64,000 nucleotides of DNA, taken from assembly GCA_021166835.1 (NCBI GenBank), contig JAJPEN010000002.1, positions 1 to 64,000 on the forward strand, given 5' to 3'. The notes under the pieces were generated by a model that was not told where the DNA came from, did not search any database, and saw only the letters and a list, made by a program, of their open reading frames with translations. How positions within the stretch are numbered: position 1 is the stretch's first letter; every line of letters begins with the position of its first letter. This DNA is from Burkholderiaceae bacterium. Its GTDB lineage: Bacteria; Pseudomonadota; Gammaproteobacteria; Burkholderiales; Burkholderiaceae. This document shows positions 9,994-22,423 of the stretch, one piece after another. The position numbers and the translations under genes were made by a program.

Positions 9994-10971
9994 ATGGCGA
10001 ACAGGCAGGTCCCGGTGACGATCCTCACGGGATTTCTCGGCAGCGGGAAGACCACGTTGCTGAACCGGATCCTGAAGGAGCAGCACGGCCACCGGATCGC
10101 GGTCATCGAGAACGAGTTCGGCGAGGAGGGCGTCGACAACGACCTGCTGCTGCAGGAGCGCGACGAGCAGATCGTCGAGATGAACAACGGCTGCATCTGC
10201 TGCACGGTGCGCGGCGATCTCGTTCGCATCCTCGGCGACCTGCACCGTCGGCGCGACGCCGGCGAGCTGGCCTTCGATCGCGTCGTCGTCGAAACCACCG
10301 GAATGGCAGACCCCGGTCCGGTGGCGCAGACCTTCTTCGTCGAAGACGACGTCGCCGATCATTACCTGCTCGACGCGGTCATCACCGTCGTCGATGCACA
10401 TCACGGCGAGCGCCAGCTCGACGAGCACCGCGAAGCGCAGGAGCAGGTCGGATTCGCCGATCGCATCCTGCTGTCGAAGACCGACCTCGTCGACGAGGCG
10501 ACGCGCGAGCGGCTCACCGCGCGGCTGCGTCGCATGAATCCGCGGGCTCCGGTGCGCCCGGTGCATTTCGGCGACGCGCCGATCGACCAGATCCTCGACA
10601 TCCGCGGCTTCAACCTCAACGCCGTGCTCGAAGTCGATCCGGCGTTCCTCGAGAACGACGATCACGAACACGACGATGCGGTGTCGTCCTTCGTGTTCCG
10701 CTCGGCGAAGGCCTTCGATCCGGTGAAGCTCGAGGATTTTCTCTCGGGCGTCATCCAGGTTTACGGTCCCGACCTCTTGCGGTATAAAGGCGTCCTTTTC
10801 ATGAAGGGCTCGGATCGCCAGACGGTGTTCCAGGGCGTGCACATGATGATGGGCGCCGACGCGGGGCGGCGTTGGCAGCCGGGCGAGAAGCGCGGCAGCC
10901 GGATGGTTTTCATCGGCCGGAACCTGCCGCAGGACACCATCGTGAAAGGCCTCGAGCAATGTCTGGCATGA
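9994..10971 (+). CDS. G3E-family GTPase (COG0523, CobW/ZNG-like metal chaperone)
   Basis: A 325-residue P-loop GTPase: Walker A GFLGSGKTTLLN, Walker B region ENEFGEEGVDN, and the metal-binding C-x-C-C motif in NNGCICCTVRGDL. The guanine specificity loop is LLSKTDLVDE, and the C-terminal CobW domain (about 225-320) contains the DHEHDD cluster. Members insert or hand over Zn, Co or Ni. It lies immediately before a dksA copy that lacks the zinc-finger cysteines, which favours a zinc-homeostasis role over cobalamin synthesis; the cob operon is 14 kb away. No obvious Zur box was seen. A TACACT at 9920-9925 may be its -10 box. Confidence 0.9.
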   Translation: MANRQVPVTILTGFLGSGKTTLLNRILKEQHGHRIAVIENEFGEEGVDNDLLLQERDEQIVEMNNGCICCTVRGDLVRILGDLHRRRDAGELAFDRVVVETTGMADPGPVAQTFFVEDDVADHYLLDAVITVVDAHHGERQLDEHREAQEQVGFADRILLSKTDLVDEATRERLTARLRRMNPRAPVRPVHFGDAPIDQILDIRGFNLNAVLEVDPAFLENDDHEHDDAVSSFVFRSAKAFDPVKLEDFLSGVIQVYGPDLLRYKGVLFMKGSDRQTVFQGVHMMMGADAGRRWQPGEKRGSRMVFIGRNLPQDTIVKGLEQCLA

Positions 10972-11111
10972 TCCCCCGCGGCTCCGTTCCCGGAGCCGGC
11001 TCCTACGGCTCGCAGCATCGCGCGGGAGCGCGACGCGAGTTCGCGCCGGGTTTCCGCATCCCGGTTTCCTGAAGCAACCAAGGCGCTCGGCGTGGCGCAG
11101 GCAGAGACATC

Positions 11112-11540
11112 ATGGCAGCGACCAGGGAAAAGAGAATTCCGACCGAGGCAGAACTGCTGAAGATGCCCGAGTCCGACTACATGAACGATGCGCAACTGGC
11201 CTTCTTTCGCGACCGGCTGCAGCAGATCGAACGCGACATCCTCGCCAACGCGGACGAAACCACCGAGAACCTGCGCGAGACGGTCGTCGTACCCGATCCG
11301 GCCGACCGCGCGACGATCGAGGAAGAGCACGCGCTCGAACTGCGCACGCGCGATCGCGAGCGCAAGCTGCTGAAGAAGGTGCAGCAGGCGCTGGCGCGCA
11401 TCGACAGCGGCGACTACGGCTACTGCGAGGAAACCGGCGAGCCGATCGGCATCCCGCGCCTGCTCGCCCGTCCGACCGCCACCTTGTCGCTCGAGGCCCA
11501 GGAGCGCCGCGAACTGCGCCAGAAGCTGTACGGCGACTGA
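11112..11540 (+). CDS. dksA: DksA-type RNA polymerase regulator without the zinc finger
   Basis: Binds the secondary channel of RNA polymerase and works with ppGpp in the stringent response. The 142 residues show the long coiled coil (about 35-105) with PDPADRATIEEEHALELR around the tip. The normal C4 finger is reduced to a single Cys: GYCEETGEPIGIPRLLARPT followed by ATLSLEAQERRELR, with Glu/Thr and Ser where Cys would be. Zinc-independent DksA variants of this kind are known. The start has a MAATREKRIPTEAELLKMPE N-terminus, as in related betaproteobacterial proteins. Confidence 0.93.
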   Translation: MAATREKRIPTEAELLKMPESDYMNDAQLAFFRDRLQQIERDILANADETTENLRETVVVPDPADRATIEEEHALELRTRDRERKLLKKVQQALARIDSGDYGYCEETGEPIGIPRLLARPTATLSLEAQERRELRQKLYGD

Positions 11541-11728
11541 AGAAGCTGATCGCTGCCGCGCGCTGCGGGGCAGTCGACGCTGCGGCCGGCCGCGGGCCGA
11601 CCGCAGGCCTGCGGCCCCCGACGCGCGGCCGTCGCGCCGCGCTTGCGGCGCGAACCCGGTGCTATGCTGGATCGGCATTCCGGCGCCCTCTACGGCGCCG
11701 GTTCTCTGCTCCCGCATCGGAAGGCGCC

Positions 11729-13123
11729 GTGGTCTTTTCCCTTTTTGCTCGAAAAGACAAGTTCGACTCGAGGAAGAACGCGCCTGCCGGCCCGCGCGGC
11801 ACTCCCGCGTCGTCCACGCCTGCCGCGCAGCGCGAGGCGGCGCGTCGAACGAAGGAGAAGATCGACCGGATCGAGTCGGAGATGATCGCCGCCGAGGCGG
11901 TCGCGCGCGCCGGCCAGTCGTCGCTGCCGACCAAGCCGGCCGGTACCGGCGGCGCGATCGAGACGAAGGCGGCCGCGACAGTGGAAGGCGGCACCTCGCT
12001 CGTGCTCGGCGACGTCGCCGGCGCGATGGCGATCGACGTCACCGGTCCGGCCTTGCCGCCGATCCTCGAGGAGGCGGCGATCCTGTACTCGAACGGGCAG
12101 TCGCAACCGGCCGCGCTGGTCCTGCGCCAGGCGCTGGACGATCCGGAACTTGCCGGATTCCAGCCGCTCGCGTGGCTGATGCTGCTCGACCTGCATCAGT
12201 GCGTCGGCGATCGCGCCGGTTTCGATGCGCTCGCGCTGCGGTACGCGGCGCAATTCGAATCGTCTCCGCCCGGATGGAGCGATGCGCTGTCGGCCGCGCA
12301 GGCAGCCGCCGTCTCGACACCCAGGGCGGCCACCGCGTCTTCGGCCCGGACACTGTTGCTGTCGGGCGCGATCGACGCGTCGATCGCCGAACGTGCGCGC
12401 ACGTTCGGCGAGCAGGGAGAGGGCGAGGCATCGCTCGATTGCTCGCAGGCCACCTCGTTGGACGCACTCGGCGCGCAGGCGTTGCTCGGCTTGCTCGGTC
12501 GCTTCGAGCGGGCGGGAACCGGATTGTCCATCGTCGGCGCCGAGCGGATGCTTGCACTGGCGCGCGCAGCGATCGAACCCGGTCGGCGCGACCCGTCGGA
12601 AGCATGCTGGATGCTCGCGCTGCAGGCCTTGCGTCTGCTCGGGCGGCAGCAGGACTTCGATGACCTGGGCATCGAGTATTGCGTCACTTACGAGGTATCC
12701 CCGCCTTCGTGGGAGCCGCCCGCGGGTGCGTTCCGCGTGCTCTGCGCGCAGGAGCCGCCCGTGGAGCCGGCGTCGCCGGCCGGCGGCGCAGTTGCCTCGG
12801 CGCCGCCGACTGCCGCGCCGGCCGCGCGCGCGCCGGCTGCGGCAACCGGCGCCTTCGTCCTGCAGGGCGACGTACTCGGACGCATGCAGGACGAACTGCA
12901 CGCGCTGCGCAGCTTCGCTGCGGGGCGCGGCGATGTCGTCGTCGATTGCCGCTCGCTGCGCCGGATGGAGTTCGTTGCTGCCGGCGACCTGCTCAACGAG
13001 GTGGCCACGATGCGCTCGGCCGGTCACCAGGTGCTCTTCGTCGAGCCGAACTACCTCGTCTATGCATTGATGCTCGTCATGGGCATCCACGACCTGGCCG
13101 AGATCCGGCGCCGCCGCGTCTGA
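11729..13123 (+). CDS. STAS-domain-like protein of unknown function
   Basis: A 464-residue protein starting with GTG 11729 behind GGAAGG. Residues 1-90 are low-complexity and charged. Two regions look like STAS/anti-anti-sigma folds: about 205-270 (LLSGAIDASIAERARTFG, then CSQATSLDALGAQALLGLL) and about 375-460 (VLQGDVLGRMQDELHAL, then DVVVDCRSLRRMEFVAAGDL). They are separated by an Ala/Pro linker at about 340-370. The middle part has TPR-like helices. STAS proteins bind partner proteins by phosphorylation switches, but no kinase or phosphatase partner is next to it. It precedes hslV. Confidence 0.6.
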   Translation: MVFSLFARKDKFDSRKNAPAGPRGTPASSTPAAQREAARRTKEKIDRIESEMIAAEAVARAGQSSLPTKPAGTGGAIETKAAATVEGGTSLVLGDVAGAMAIDVTGPALPPILEEAAILYSNGQSQPAALVLRQALDDPELAGFQPLAWLMLLDLHQCVGDRAGFDALALRYAAQFESSPPGWSDALSAAQAAAVSTPRAATASSARTLLLSGAIDASIAERARTFGEQGEGEASLDCSQATSLDALGAQALLGLLGRFERAGTGLSIVGAERMLALARAAIEPGRRDPSEACWMLALQALRLLGRQQDFDDLGIEYCVTYEVSPPSWEPPAGAFRVLCAQEPPVEPASPAGGAVASAPPTAAPAARAPAAATGAFVLQGDVLGRMQDELHALRSFAAGRGDVVVDCRSLRRMEFVAAGDLLNEVATMRSAGHQVLFVEPNYLVYALMLVMGIHDLAEIRRRRV

Positions 13124-13237
13124 AGCGGCCCCCGGCCGCGCCTGGCGTTTCGGCGACCGCCGTCGCGACCTCGCAGCGGACGCGGCCCTACACTCTCGGG
13201 TCTTGTGGCGGCCGGAATCGGCCTCATATCGATCCGC

Positions 13238-13774
13238 ATGGAACAGTTCCACGGTACGACGATCGTTTCCGTACGGCGCGGTTCGCAGGTCGCGCTGGGC
13301 GGCGACGGACAGGTCACCCTCGGTTCGGTGATCATCAAGGCCGGCGCGCGCAAGGTGCGCCGGCTGCACGACGGCCGCGTGCTCGCCGGCTTCGCCGGCG
13401 GCACGGCGGATGCGTTCACGCTGTTCGAGCGCTTCGAGGCGAAACTCGAGAAGCATTCGGGCCACCTCGTGCGCGCGGCGGTCGAGCTCGCGAAGGACTG
13501 GCGCACCGACCGCATGCTGCGCAGGCTCGAGGCGATGCTCGCCGTGGCCGACCGCGAGGCCTCGCTGATCCTCACCGGCAACGGCGACGTGCTCGAGCCC
13601 GAACGTGGCCTGATCGCGATCGGCAGCGGCGGCCCCTACGCGCAGTCCGCCGCGCTCGCGCTGCTCGACAACACCGAGCACGACGCCGAAACGATCGTGC
13701 GCAAGTCGCTTGCCATCGCCGCGGAGCTTTGCATCTACACCAACCAGCAGCACACCGTCGAGACGCTCGGCTGA
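13238..13774 (+). CDS. hslV: ATP-dependent protease proteolytic subunit HslV
   Basis: Forms the peptidase core of the HslUV (ClpQY) protease. The ATG at 13238 gives [20 protein letters not shown]; processing before the second-last Thr of HGTT exposes the catalytic threonine, and the short propeptide is usual for betaproteobacteria. The protein has 178 residues with GDGQVTLG and [26 protein letters not shown] at 13189-13194 is the likely -10 box for hslVU. hslU follows 28 nt later. Confidence 0.97.
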   Translation: MEQFHGTTIVSVRRGSQVALGGDGQVTLGSVIIKAGARKVRRLHDGRVLAGFAGGTADAFTLFERFEAKLEKHSGHLVRAAVELAKDWRTDRMLRRLEAMLAVADREASLILTGNGDVLEPERGLIAIGSGGPYAQSAALALLDNTEHDAETIVRKSLAIAAELCIYTNQQHTVETLG

Positions 13775-13802
13775 TCCGGCCGAACGCCTCGCGCGAGACA
13801 CG

Positions 13803-15134
13803 ATGACCCAGATGACCCCGTCGGAGATCGTCTCCGAGCTCGACAAGCACATCGTCGGCCAGGACGCGGCCAAGCGCGCGGTGGCGATCGCGTTGCGCAA
13901 CCGCTGGCGGCGCCAGCAGGTGGCCGAGCCGCTGCGCCAGGAGATCACGCCGAAGAACATCCTGATGATCGGCCCCACCGGCGTCGGCAAGACCGAAATC
14001 GCGCGACGGCTCGCGCGCCTGGCCAACGCGCCGTTCATCAAGGTCGAGGCGACCAAGTTCACCGAAGTGGGCTACGTGGGGCGCGACGTCGACACGATCA
14101 TCCGCGACCTCGCCGAAATCGCCGTCAAGCAGACGCGCGAGCAGGAAACCGCGAAGTTCCGCCAGCGCGCCCTCGACGCCGCCGAAGATCGCGTGCTCGA
14201 TACGCTGCTCCCGCCGCCGCGCAACGTGGGCTTCACCAGCGAGTCGGGCGAGTCGGCCGATTCGGCCACGCGGCAGAAGTTCCGCAAGAAGCTGCGCGAG
14301 GGCGATCTCGACGACAAGGAGATCGAGATCGAACTCGCCGCACCGCTGCCGACGATGGAACTGATGAGTCCGGCCGGCATGGAGGAGATGACGCAGCAGC
14401 TGCAGTCCTTGTTCTCGAGCCTGCCGGGCCGGCGCAAGCCGCGCAAGCTGCGCATCCGCGACGCGATGAAGCTGCTGGCCGACGAGGAGGCCGCCAAGCT
14501 GGTGGACGACGATGCGATCAAGTCGCAGGCGATTGCCAACGTCGAGCAGAACGGCATCGTCTTCATCGACGAAATCGACAAGGTCGCCACGCGCGGCGAG
14601 ATGCACGGCGCCGACGTCTCGCGCCAGGGCGTGCAGCGCGATCTGCTGCCGCTGGTCGAGGGTACCGCGGTGAACACGCGCTACGGCGTCGTGCGCACCG
14701 ACCACATCCTGTTCATCGCCTCCGGCGCGTTCCACCTGTCGCGTCCGTCCGACCTGGTTCCCGAACTGCAGGGCCGGCTGCCGATCCGCGTCGAGCTCGC
14801 GTCGTTGTCGGCCGACGACTTCGTTCGCATCCTCGTCGACACCGATGCGAGCCTCACCAAGCAGTACGAGGCGCTGCTCGCCACCGAAGGCGTGCAACTG
14901 CGCTTCGAAGGCGACGGCGTGCGGCGCCTGGCCGAGATCGCGTCGTCGGTGAACGAGAAGACCGAGAACATCGGGGCGCGCAGACTCTCCACCGTGATGG
15001 AGAAGCTGCTCGAGGAGGTCTCGTTCGAGGCAACGAAGCGCGGCGGCGAATCGGTCACGATCGACGCGGCCTTCGTCGACGAGCGGCTCGGCACGCTGGC
15101 GAAGAGCGAGGATCTCGCGCGCTACATCCTGTAG
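13803..15134 (+). CDS. hslU: ATP-dependent protease ATPase subunit HslU
   Basis: AAA+ unfoldase partner of HslV. The ATG at 13803 gives 443 residues starting [20 protein letters not shown]. Walker A is [15 protein letters not shown], the pore loop lies in [18 protein letters not shown], the I domain runs from about 110 to 240, and Walker B is [11 protein letters not shown]. The C-terminus EDLARYIL is the tail that docks into HslV. Only three bases separate its stop from the convergent aldo/keto reductase. Confidence 0.97.
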   Translation: MTQMTPSEIVSELDKHIVGQDAAKRAVAIALRNRWRRQQVAEPLRQEITPKNILMIGPTGVGKTEIARRLARLANAPFIKVEATKFTEVGYVGRDVDTIIRDLAEIAVKQTREQETAKFRQRALDAAEDRVLDTLLPPPRNVGFTSESGESADSATRQKFRKKLREGDLDDKEIEIELAAPLPTMELMSPAGMEEMTQQLQSLFSSLPGRRKPRKLRIRDAMKLLADEEAAKLVDDDAIKSQAIANVEQNGIVFIDEIDKVATRGEMHGADVSRQGVQRDLLPLVEGTAVNTRYGVVRTDHILFIASGAFHLSRPSDLVPELQGRLPIRVELASLSADDFVRILVDTDASLTKQYEALLATEGVQLRFEGDGVRRLAEIASSVNEKTENIGARRLSTVMEKLLEEVSFEATKRGGESVTIDAAFVDERLGTLAKSEDLARYIL

Positions 15135-15137
15135 CAG

Positions 15138-16127
<990 letters not shown>

Positions 16128-16166
16128 GCGCTGGGCCTGCGGTGCGTGCGTCGGCCCGCGTACTCG

Positions 16167-18400
<2,234 letters not shown>

Positions 18401-18414
<14 letters not shown>

Positions 18415-19333
18415 CGTTGCTCTCCTCGGGCCAGTACAGGCGCATCGGATTATCGACCAGCAGCCGGCGCTGCAGCTCCTCCGTGCGCGCGATGTGCGGG
18501 ATGAAGTCGACCAGCAGGCCGTCGTCGGGCATGTGGTCCTTCAGGTTCGGATGCGGCCAGTCGGTGCCCCACAGCACGCGATAGGGGAAGGTCTCGACGA
18601 TGCGCCGCGCGAAGGGAACGACGTCGCGATAGGCGTCGCGCTCGCCGTTCAGCGCGGGCGGTCCCGAGACGCTCAGCCGCTCGGGGCAGCTCACTTTCGA
18701 CCACACGTTCGGGTGCTCGTGCATCAGCCGCACGAAAAGCTCGAACTCGGGTCCGTCGACCGGCTTCGACACGTCGGGCCGGCCCATGTGGTCGACGACG
18801 ACGGTAGTGGGCAGCGAAGTGAAGAACTCCCACAGCTCGGGCAGGTCGCGCGCCTCGAAATAGACGACGACCTGCCAGCCGAGCGGCGCGATGCGCTGCG
18901 CGATCTCCTCGAGCGTCTCGCGCGGCGTGAAGTCGACGAGCCGGCGCACGAAATTGAAGCGAACCCCGCGCACGCCGGCCTCGTGCATCGCTTGCAGCTC
19001 GTGGTCCGAGACGTCGCGGCGCACGGTGGCCACGCCGCGCGCGCGGCCGTCCGAGTGCACGAGCGCGTCGAGAAGCGCGCGGTTGTCGGCGCCGTGGCAG
19101 GTGGCCTGCACGATCACGTTGCGCGCGAAGCCGAGCCGGTCGCGCAGCGCGAAGAGCTGCTCCTTCGACGCGTCGCACGGCGTGTACTTGCGCTCGGGCG
19201 CGTAGGGAAAGCGATCGCCGGGGCCGAATACGTGGCAGTGCGCATCGACCGAGCCGGGCGGCACGCGAAAGCGCGGCACGGAGGGATCGGGGTGGAAGCA
19301 CAGCCACCCGGGCGTCATCTCGAAGGCGCTCAT
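18401..19333 (-). CDS. ligI: 2-pyrone-4,6-dicarboxylate hydrolase
   Basis: Amidohydrolase-superfamily lactonase that opens 2-pyrone-4,6-dicarboxylate to 4-oxalomesaconate. The 310 residues have the GSVDAHCHVFGPGDRFPYAP metal-site strand, RGVRFNFVRRLVDF, VVDHMGRPDVSKP and LWGTDWPHPNLKDHMPDDG near the end. LigI is known to act without a bound metal despite the fold. The start ATG 19333 is preceded by GAGGAAACG, which is the last unit of an 11-bp tandem repeat. Confidence 0.94.
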
Positions 19334-19338
19334 CGTTT

Positions 19339-19376
19339 CCTCATTGCTCCCTCATTGCTCCCTCATTGCCCCCTCA
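19339..19376 (-). repeat. 11-bp tandem repeat carrying the ligI ribosome binding site
   Basis: About 3.5 copies of CCTCATTGCTC (plus strand). On the coding strand each copy reads as CAATGAGG plus three bases, thus an ATGA and a GAGG Shine-Dalgarno core. The unit closest to ligI supplies its ribosome binding site; the distal partial unit contains the TGA stop of the upstream dehydrogenase gene. The whole spacer between the two genes consists of this repeat. Confidence 0.85.
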
Positions 19377-20315
19377 GGGCTTTTCTTCCCGCGCGGCGAG
19401 GATGCGGTCGGCCTGCACCCGCCAGTCTGCACGCGCCTGGCGGGGCTTCCCGAAGATCCCGCGTTCGCCGAGATCGGCGACCCACGCCTGGCGGTTCGCG
19501 GTGCCGGCCGCCGACCACGGCTCGAGCCCGGCCTCGCGCACGGTATTCGCCGATTCGCGCATCTCCTCCGCGCGCCGCCGCCCGTGCAGGATCACGCGCT
19601 CGAAGAAGTAACTCGCCTGCTTCTCCCAGTCGATGCCGGGGAAGGTCTCGGCGAGCGATGCGAGGACTTCGTCCTCGACGCCCCAGGCGCGCGCGGCGGT
19701 GAAGCTTTCGATGACCATCGCCTCGAGGCCCTTGATCATCACGCTGCGGCACATCTTCGTGGCCGACGCGATGCCCAGTTCCTTCGGCCCGGCCTTCGCG
19801 TCGAAGCCGAGCACCGCGAGCAGCGGCGCCAGCGCCGCGGCGTGCGGTCCGCCCAGCAGCAGCGGCACGCGGATGCGATAGGGCGGCACCGAGGTCATCA
19901 CCGCGCCCTCGACGTAGCGTGCGCCCGCCTGTTCGACTTTCGCCGCGGCATTGCGTTTCGCGCCCGGCGAGGCCGAATTGAAGTCGAGGAACCATGCGCC
20001 GCTTCGCAGCGCCGGCGCGCAGGCCGCCGCCACCGCAACTGCCTGACTCGCCGTGACCGCGGAGACGACGAGATCCGCATCGGCGACCAGCGCAGCGTGC
20101 GAGTCGGCGAGTGCGACGCCGTGCTCGGCCGCGTGCGCACGCAGCGGCGCAGCATCGGGTCCATCGAGTTTGATGTCGTAGGCCGCCACCCGCTCGACGC
20201 CGCGCGCCCGCAGGTCCTCGGCGAGAATGCGCCCGACCTCCCCGTACCCGACGAGCCCCACGTGCCACGACAGTGGATCGTTGCCGGGCGCATCTCCGAT
20301 TGCGTCGCTGTTCAT
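19374..20315 (-). CDS. NAD(P)-dependent dehydrogenase with DUF1932 C-terminal domain
   Basis: A 313-residue protein of the 6-phosphogluconate/beta-hydroxyacid dehydrogenase superfamily. The Rossmann turn is VGLVGYGEVGRILAEDL, and the C-terminal DUF1932 helical domain contains ATKMCRSVMIKGLEAMVIES. The ATG 20315 has a strong GGAGGTG site. It lies between ligK and ligI on the same strand. No oxidoreductase of this type is required in the textbook 4,5-cleavage pathway, so it may handle a side product or a related substrate; that is inference. Confidence 0.82.
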   Translation of the reverse strand: MNSDAIGDAPGNDPLSWHVGLVGYGEVGRILAEDLRARGVERVAAYDIKLDGPDAAPLRAHAAEHGVALADSHAALVADADLVVSAVTASQAVAVAAACAPALRSGAWFLDFNSASPGAKRNAAAKVEQAGARYVEGAVMTSVPPYRIRVPLLLGGPHAAALAPLLAVLGFDAKAGPKELGIASATKMCRSVMIKGLEAMVIESFTAARAWGVEDEVLASLAETFPGIDWEKQASYFFERVILHGRRRAEEMRESANTVREAGLEPWSAAGTANRQAWVADLGERGIFGKPRQARADWRVQADRILAAREEKP

Positions 20316-20365
20316 CGCGACACCTCCGGTGCAAAGGGCGGTATCGCGCACGCCACGACGGTTCT

Positions 20366-20603
20366 CGTCGGGCCGAGGTTGCGCGCGGTGCGGCGACTTC
20401 TGCGGCGCCGAGCAGCGCAGTCTCGGGGTCGGCGCGCGAAGCGCGCTTCGTACCTCTGACTCGCGGCGAATGTCCGAACGGAGCGAGCGAAGCTCGCGCA
20501 GTGAGTTTCGCCGCGCGACCCCGAGACGAGCAGCGCAGGGGAGTCGGCGCGCAGCGCCGACCGCCGCAGTCGGAGCCGCACCGCGCGCAGCCTCGGCCCG
20601 ACG
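20366..20603. repeat. 238-nt nested imperfect inverted repeat inside the lig operon
   Basis: The 336-nt gap between ligK and the DUF1932 gene holds this structure and no convincing gene. Outer arms 20366-20406 and 20563-20603 (41 nt) match with only a few mismatches. Further in, GTCTCGGGGTC (20420-20430) pairs with GACCCCGAGAC (20517-20527). Next come CGCGGCGAA (from 20462) and TTCGCCGCG, and the core is a GCGAGC-GAA-GCTCGC hairpin. All pairings are nested, so the RNA or single DNA strand can fold into one long hairpin. It looks like a dispersed intergenic repeat or a MITE-like remnant; short CGCGCG runs alone do not explain it. Confidence 0.75.
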
Positions 20604-20651
20604 CGCTCCGAACGCAGGCACGCCGCGTCTGTCGCGCTTCTCGTGCGAACC

Positions 20652-21341
20652 TCAGTCGACATACTTCAGCCCCGCCCGCTCGAGCGGCTCGCGCATCTTG
20701 TACATGTCGAGCCCGAGCACGCCGGACGCCAGCTTCGCGCGCTTCTCGGCCTCGTTCGCCTCGCGCCGCTCCGACGCGTCGGCCACCTGCTGCGCCACCG
20801 CCGCCGGCACGAAGACGACCCCGTCGTCGTCGGCGACGACCACGTCGCCCGGCCGCACGTACGCACCCGCGCAGACCACCGGGACGTTGACCGAGCCGAG
20901 CGTCGCCTTGATCGTCCCCTTCGCGTTCACCGCGCGCGAGAAGACGGGGAACTTCATCTGCGTGAGATCGTGCACGTCGCGCACGCCGCCGTCGATGACG
21001 AGGCCGCGCGCGCCGCGCGCGCGAAACGACGTCGCCAGCAGGTCGCCGAAGAAGCCGTCCTCGCAGTCGGAGGTGCAGGCCGCCACGACAACGTCGCCGT
21101 CGCGCAGCTGCTCGGCGGCGACGTGCATCATCCAGTTGTCGCCCGGCTGCAGCAGCACGGTGACCGCGGTTCCGCACAGCCGGGCGCCGGCGTAGATCGG
21201 CCGCAGATACGGCTTGGCGAGACCAACGCGACCCATCGCCTCGTGCACGGTCGCCACGCCGAAGCGCGACAGCTTCTCGACGGCGGCCGCGTCGGCGCGT
21301 TCGATGTTGCGCCGGACGATGCCCAGTTCGTTCAGGGACAT
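20652..21341 (-). CDS. ligK: 4-carboxy-4-hydroxy-2-oxoadipate aldolase
   Basis: RraA-fold class II aldolase that splits 4-carboxy-4-hydroxy-2-oxoadipate to pyruvate and oxaloacetate, the last pathway step. The ATG 21341 gives 229 residues. The metal and substrate site is [20 protein letters not shown] followed by [11 protein letters not shown]; the R-D pair is the family signature. The extra C-terminal helix (about 185-229) distinguishes this group from plain RraA. The long frame up to 21869 is only the shadow of ligJ. Confidence 0.92.
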   Translation of the reverse strand: MSLNELGIVRRNIERADAAAVEKLSRFGVATVHEAMGRVGLAKPYLRPIYAGARLCGTAVTVLLQPGDNWMMHVAAEQLRDGDVVVAACTSDCEDGFFGDLLATSFRARGARGLVIDGGVRDVHDLTQMKFPVFSRAVNAKGTIKATLGSVNVPVVCAGAYVRPGDVVVADDDGVVFVPAAVAQQVADASERREANEAEKRAKLASGVLGLDMYKMREPLERAGLKYVD

Positions 21342-21394
21342 GATGCTCTGCTCCTCGTTCGTTGCGACGGGACGGGACGCCGGGACGTGCCGCG

Positions 21395-22423
21395 TCAGAG
21401 TCCTTTCGCCTTCAGCGCGCGATCGAGCCTCGGATACACGCGACGCGCGTTGCCTTCGTAGATCGCCTTGCGCTCGGCCTCGCCGAGGATCGCCGACGCC
21501 TCGATGTAGCGCTTCGTGTCGTCGTAATGATGACCGGTCTCCGGGTCGATGCCGCGCACCGCGCCGATCATCTCGCTGGCGAACAGGATGTTCTCGACAG
21601 GGATCACTTTCGTCAGCAGGTCGATGCCCGGTTGGTGATAGACGCAGGTGTCGAAGAAGACGTTCTTCAGCAGGTGCTCGGACAGCAGCGGCTTCTTCAG
21701 CTCCTGCGCCAGCCCACGGAAGCGCCCCCAGTGATAGGGAACCGCGCCGCCGCCGTGCGGAATGACGAACTTCAGCGTCGGGAAGTCGCGGAAGAGATCG
21801 GAGGTGAGGCACTGCATGAACGCGGTGGTGTCGGCGTTCAGGTAGTGCGCGCCCGTCGTGTGGAAGCACGCGTTGCAGCTCGTGCTCACGTGGATCATCG
21901 CCGGGATTTCGTACTCGACCATCTTCTCGTAGATCGGGTACCAGTGGCGGTCGGACAGCGGCGGCGAGGTCCAGTGCCCGCCCGAAGGATCGGGGTTCAG
22001 GTTGATCGCGACGAAGCCGTACTCCTTCACGCAGCGCTCGAGCTCGGGGATGCAGGTCTTCGGGTCGACGCCCGGCGACTGCGGCAGCATCGCCGCGCCG
22101 ATGAAGCGCTCGGGGAACAGGCCCGCCACTCGGTGGATCAGCTCGTTGCAGATCGCCGACCAGGTGGCGCTCGTCTCGAAGCCGCCGATGTGGTGCGCCA
22201 TGAAACTCGCGCGCGGCGAGAAGATCGTCAGGTCGCTGCCGCGCTCGTCCATCTTCGCGAGCTGGTTCTTCTCGATCGCCTCGCGCAACTCGTCGTCGCC
22301 GATGCGCAGCTCGGAGGCCTTCGGCGCGGCGCTCCCATCCTTCAGCGCGGCGATCTGGCGATTACGCCATTCCTCGAGCGCCTTCGGCGCCGTGGTGAAG
22401 TGGCCGTGACAGTCGATGATCAT
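21395..22423 (-). CDS. ligJ: 4-oxalomesaconate hydratase
   Basis: Amidohydrolase-superfamily enzyme that adds water to 4-oxalomesaconate to give 4-carboxy-4-hydroxy-2-oxoadipate. The 342 residues start [19 protein letters not shown], with the H-x-H metal motif. Further metal-site residues lie in [39 protein letters not shown] and [20 protein letters not shown]. The ATG overlaps the stop of the tautomerase gene as ATGA. Also called pmdE. Confidence 0.93.
   Translation of the reverse strand: MIIDCHGHFTTAPKALEEWRNRQIAALKDGSAAPKASELRIGDDELREAIEKNQLAKMDERGSDLTIFSPRASFMAHHIGGFETSATWSAICNELIHRVAGLFPERFIGAAMLPQSPGVDPKTCIPELERCVKEYGFVAINLNPDPSGGHWTSPPLSDRHWYPIYEKMVEYEIPAMIHVSTSCNACFHTTGAHYLNADTTAFMQCLTSDLFRDFPTLKFVIPHGGGAVPYHWGRFRGLAQELKKPLLSEHLLKNVFFDTCVYHQPGIDLLTKVIPVENILFASEMIGAVRGIDPETGHHYDDTKRYIEASAILGEAERKAIYEGNARRVYPRLDRALKAKGL

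Noticed and set aside
8626..10959. A 777-codon minus-strand open frame across xerC and the G3E GTPase gene
   Set aside because: It is antisense to two clearly recognisable genes and has the Arg/Ala/Asp-rich composition of GC-rich shadow frames.
20227..21195. A plus-strand 322-codon frame over the ligK region and the inverted repeat
   Set aside because: It is antisense to ligK and its composition reflects repeat and shadow coding. No family feature was seen.
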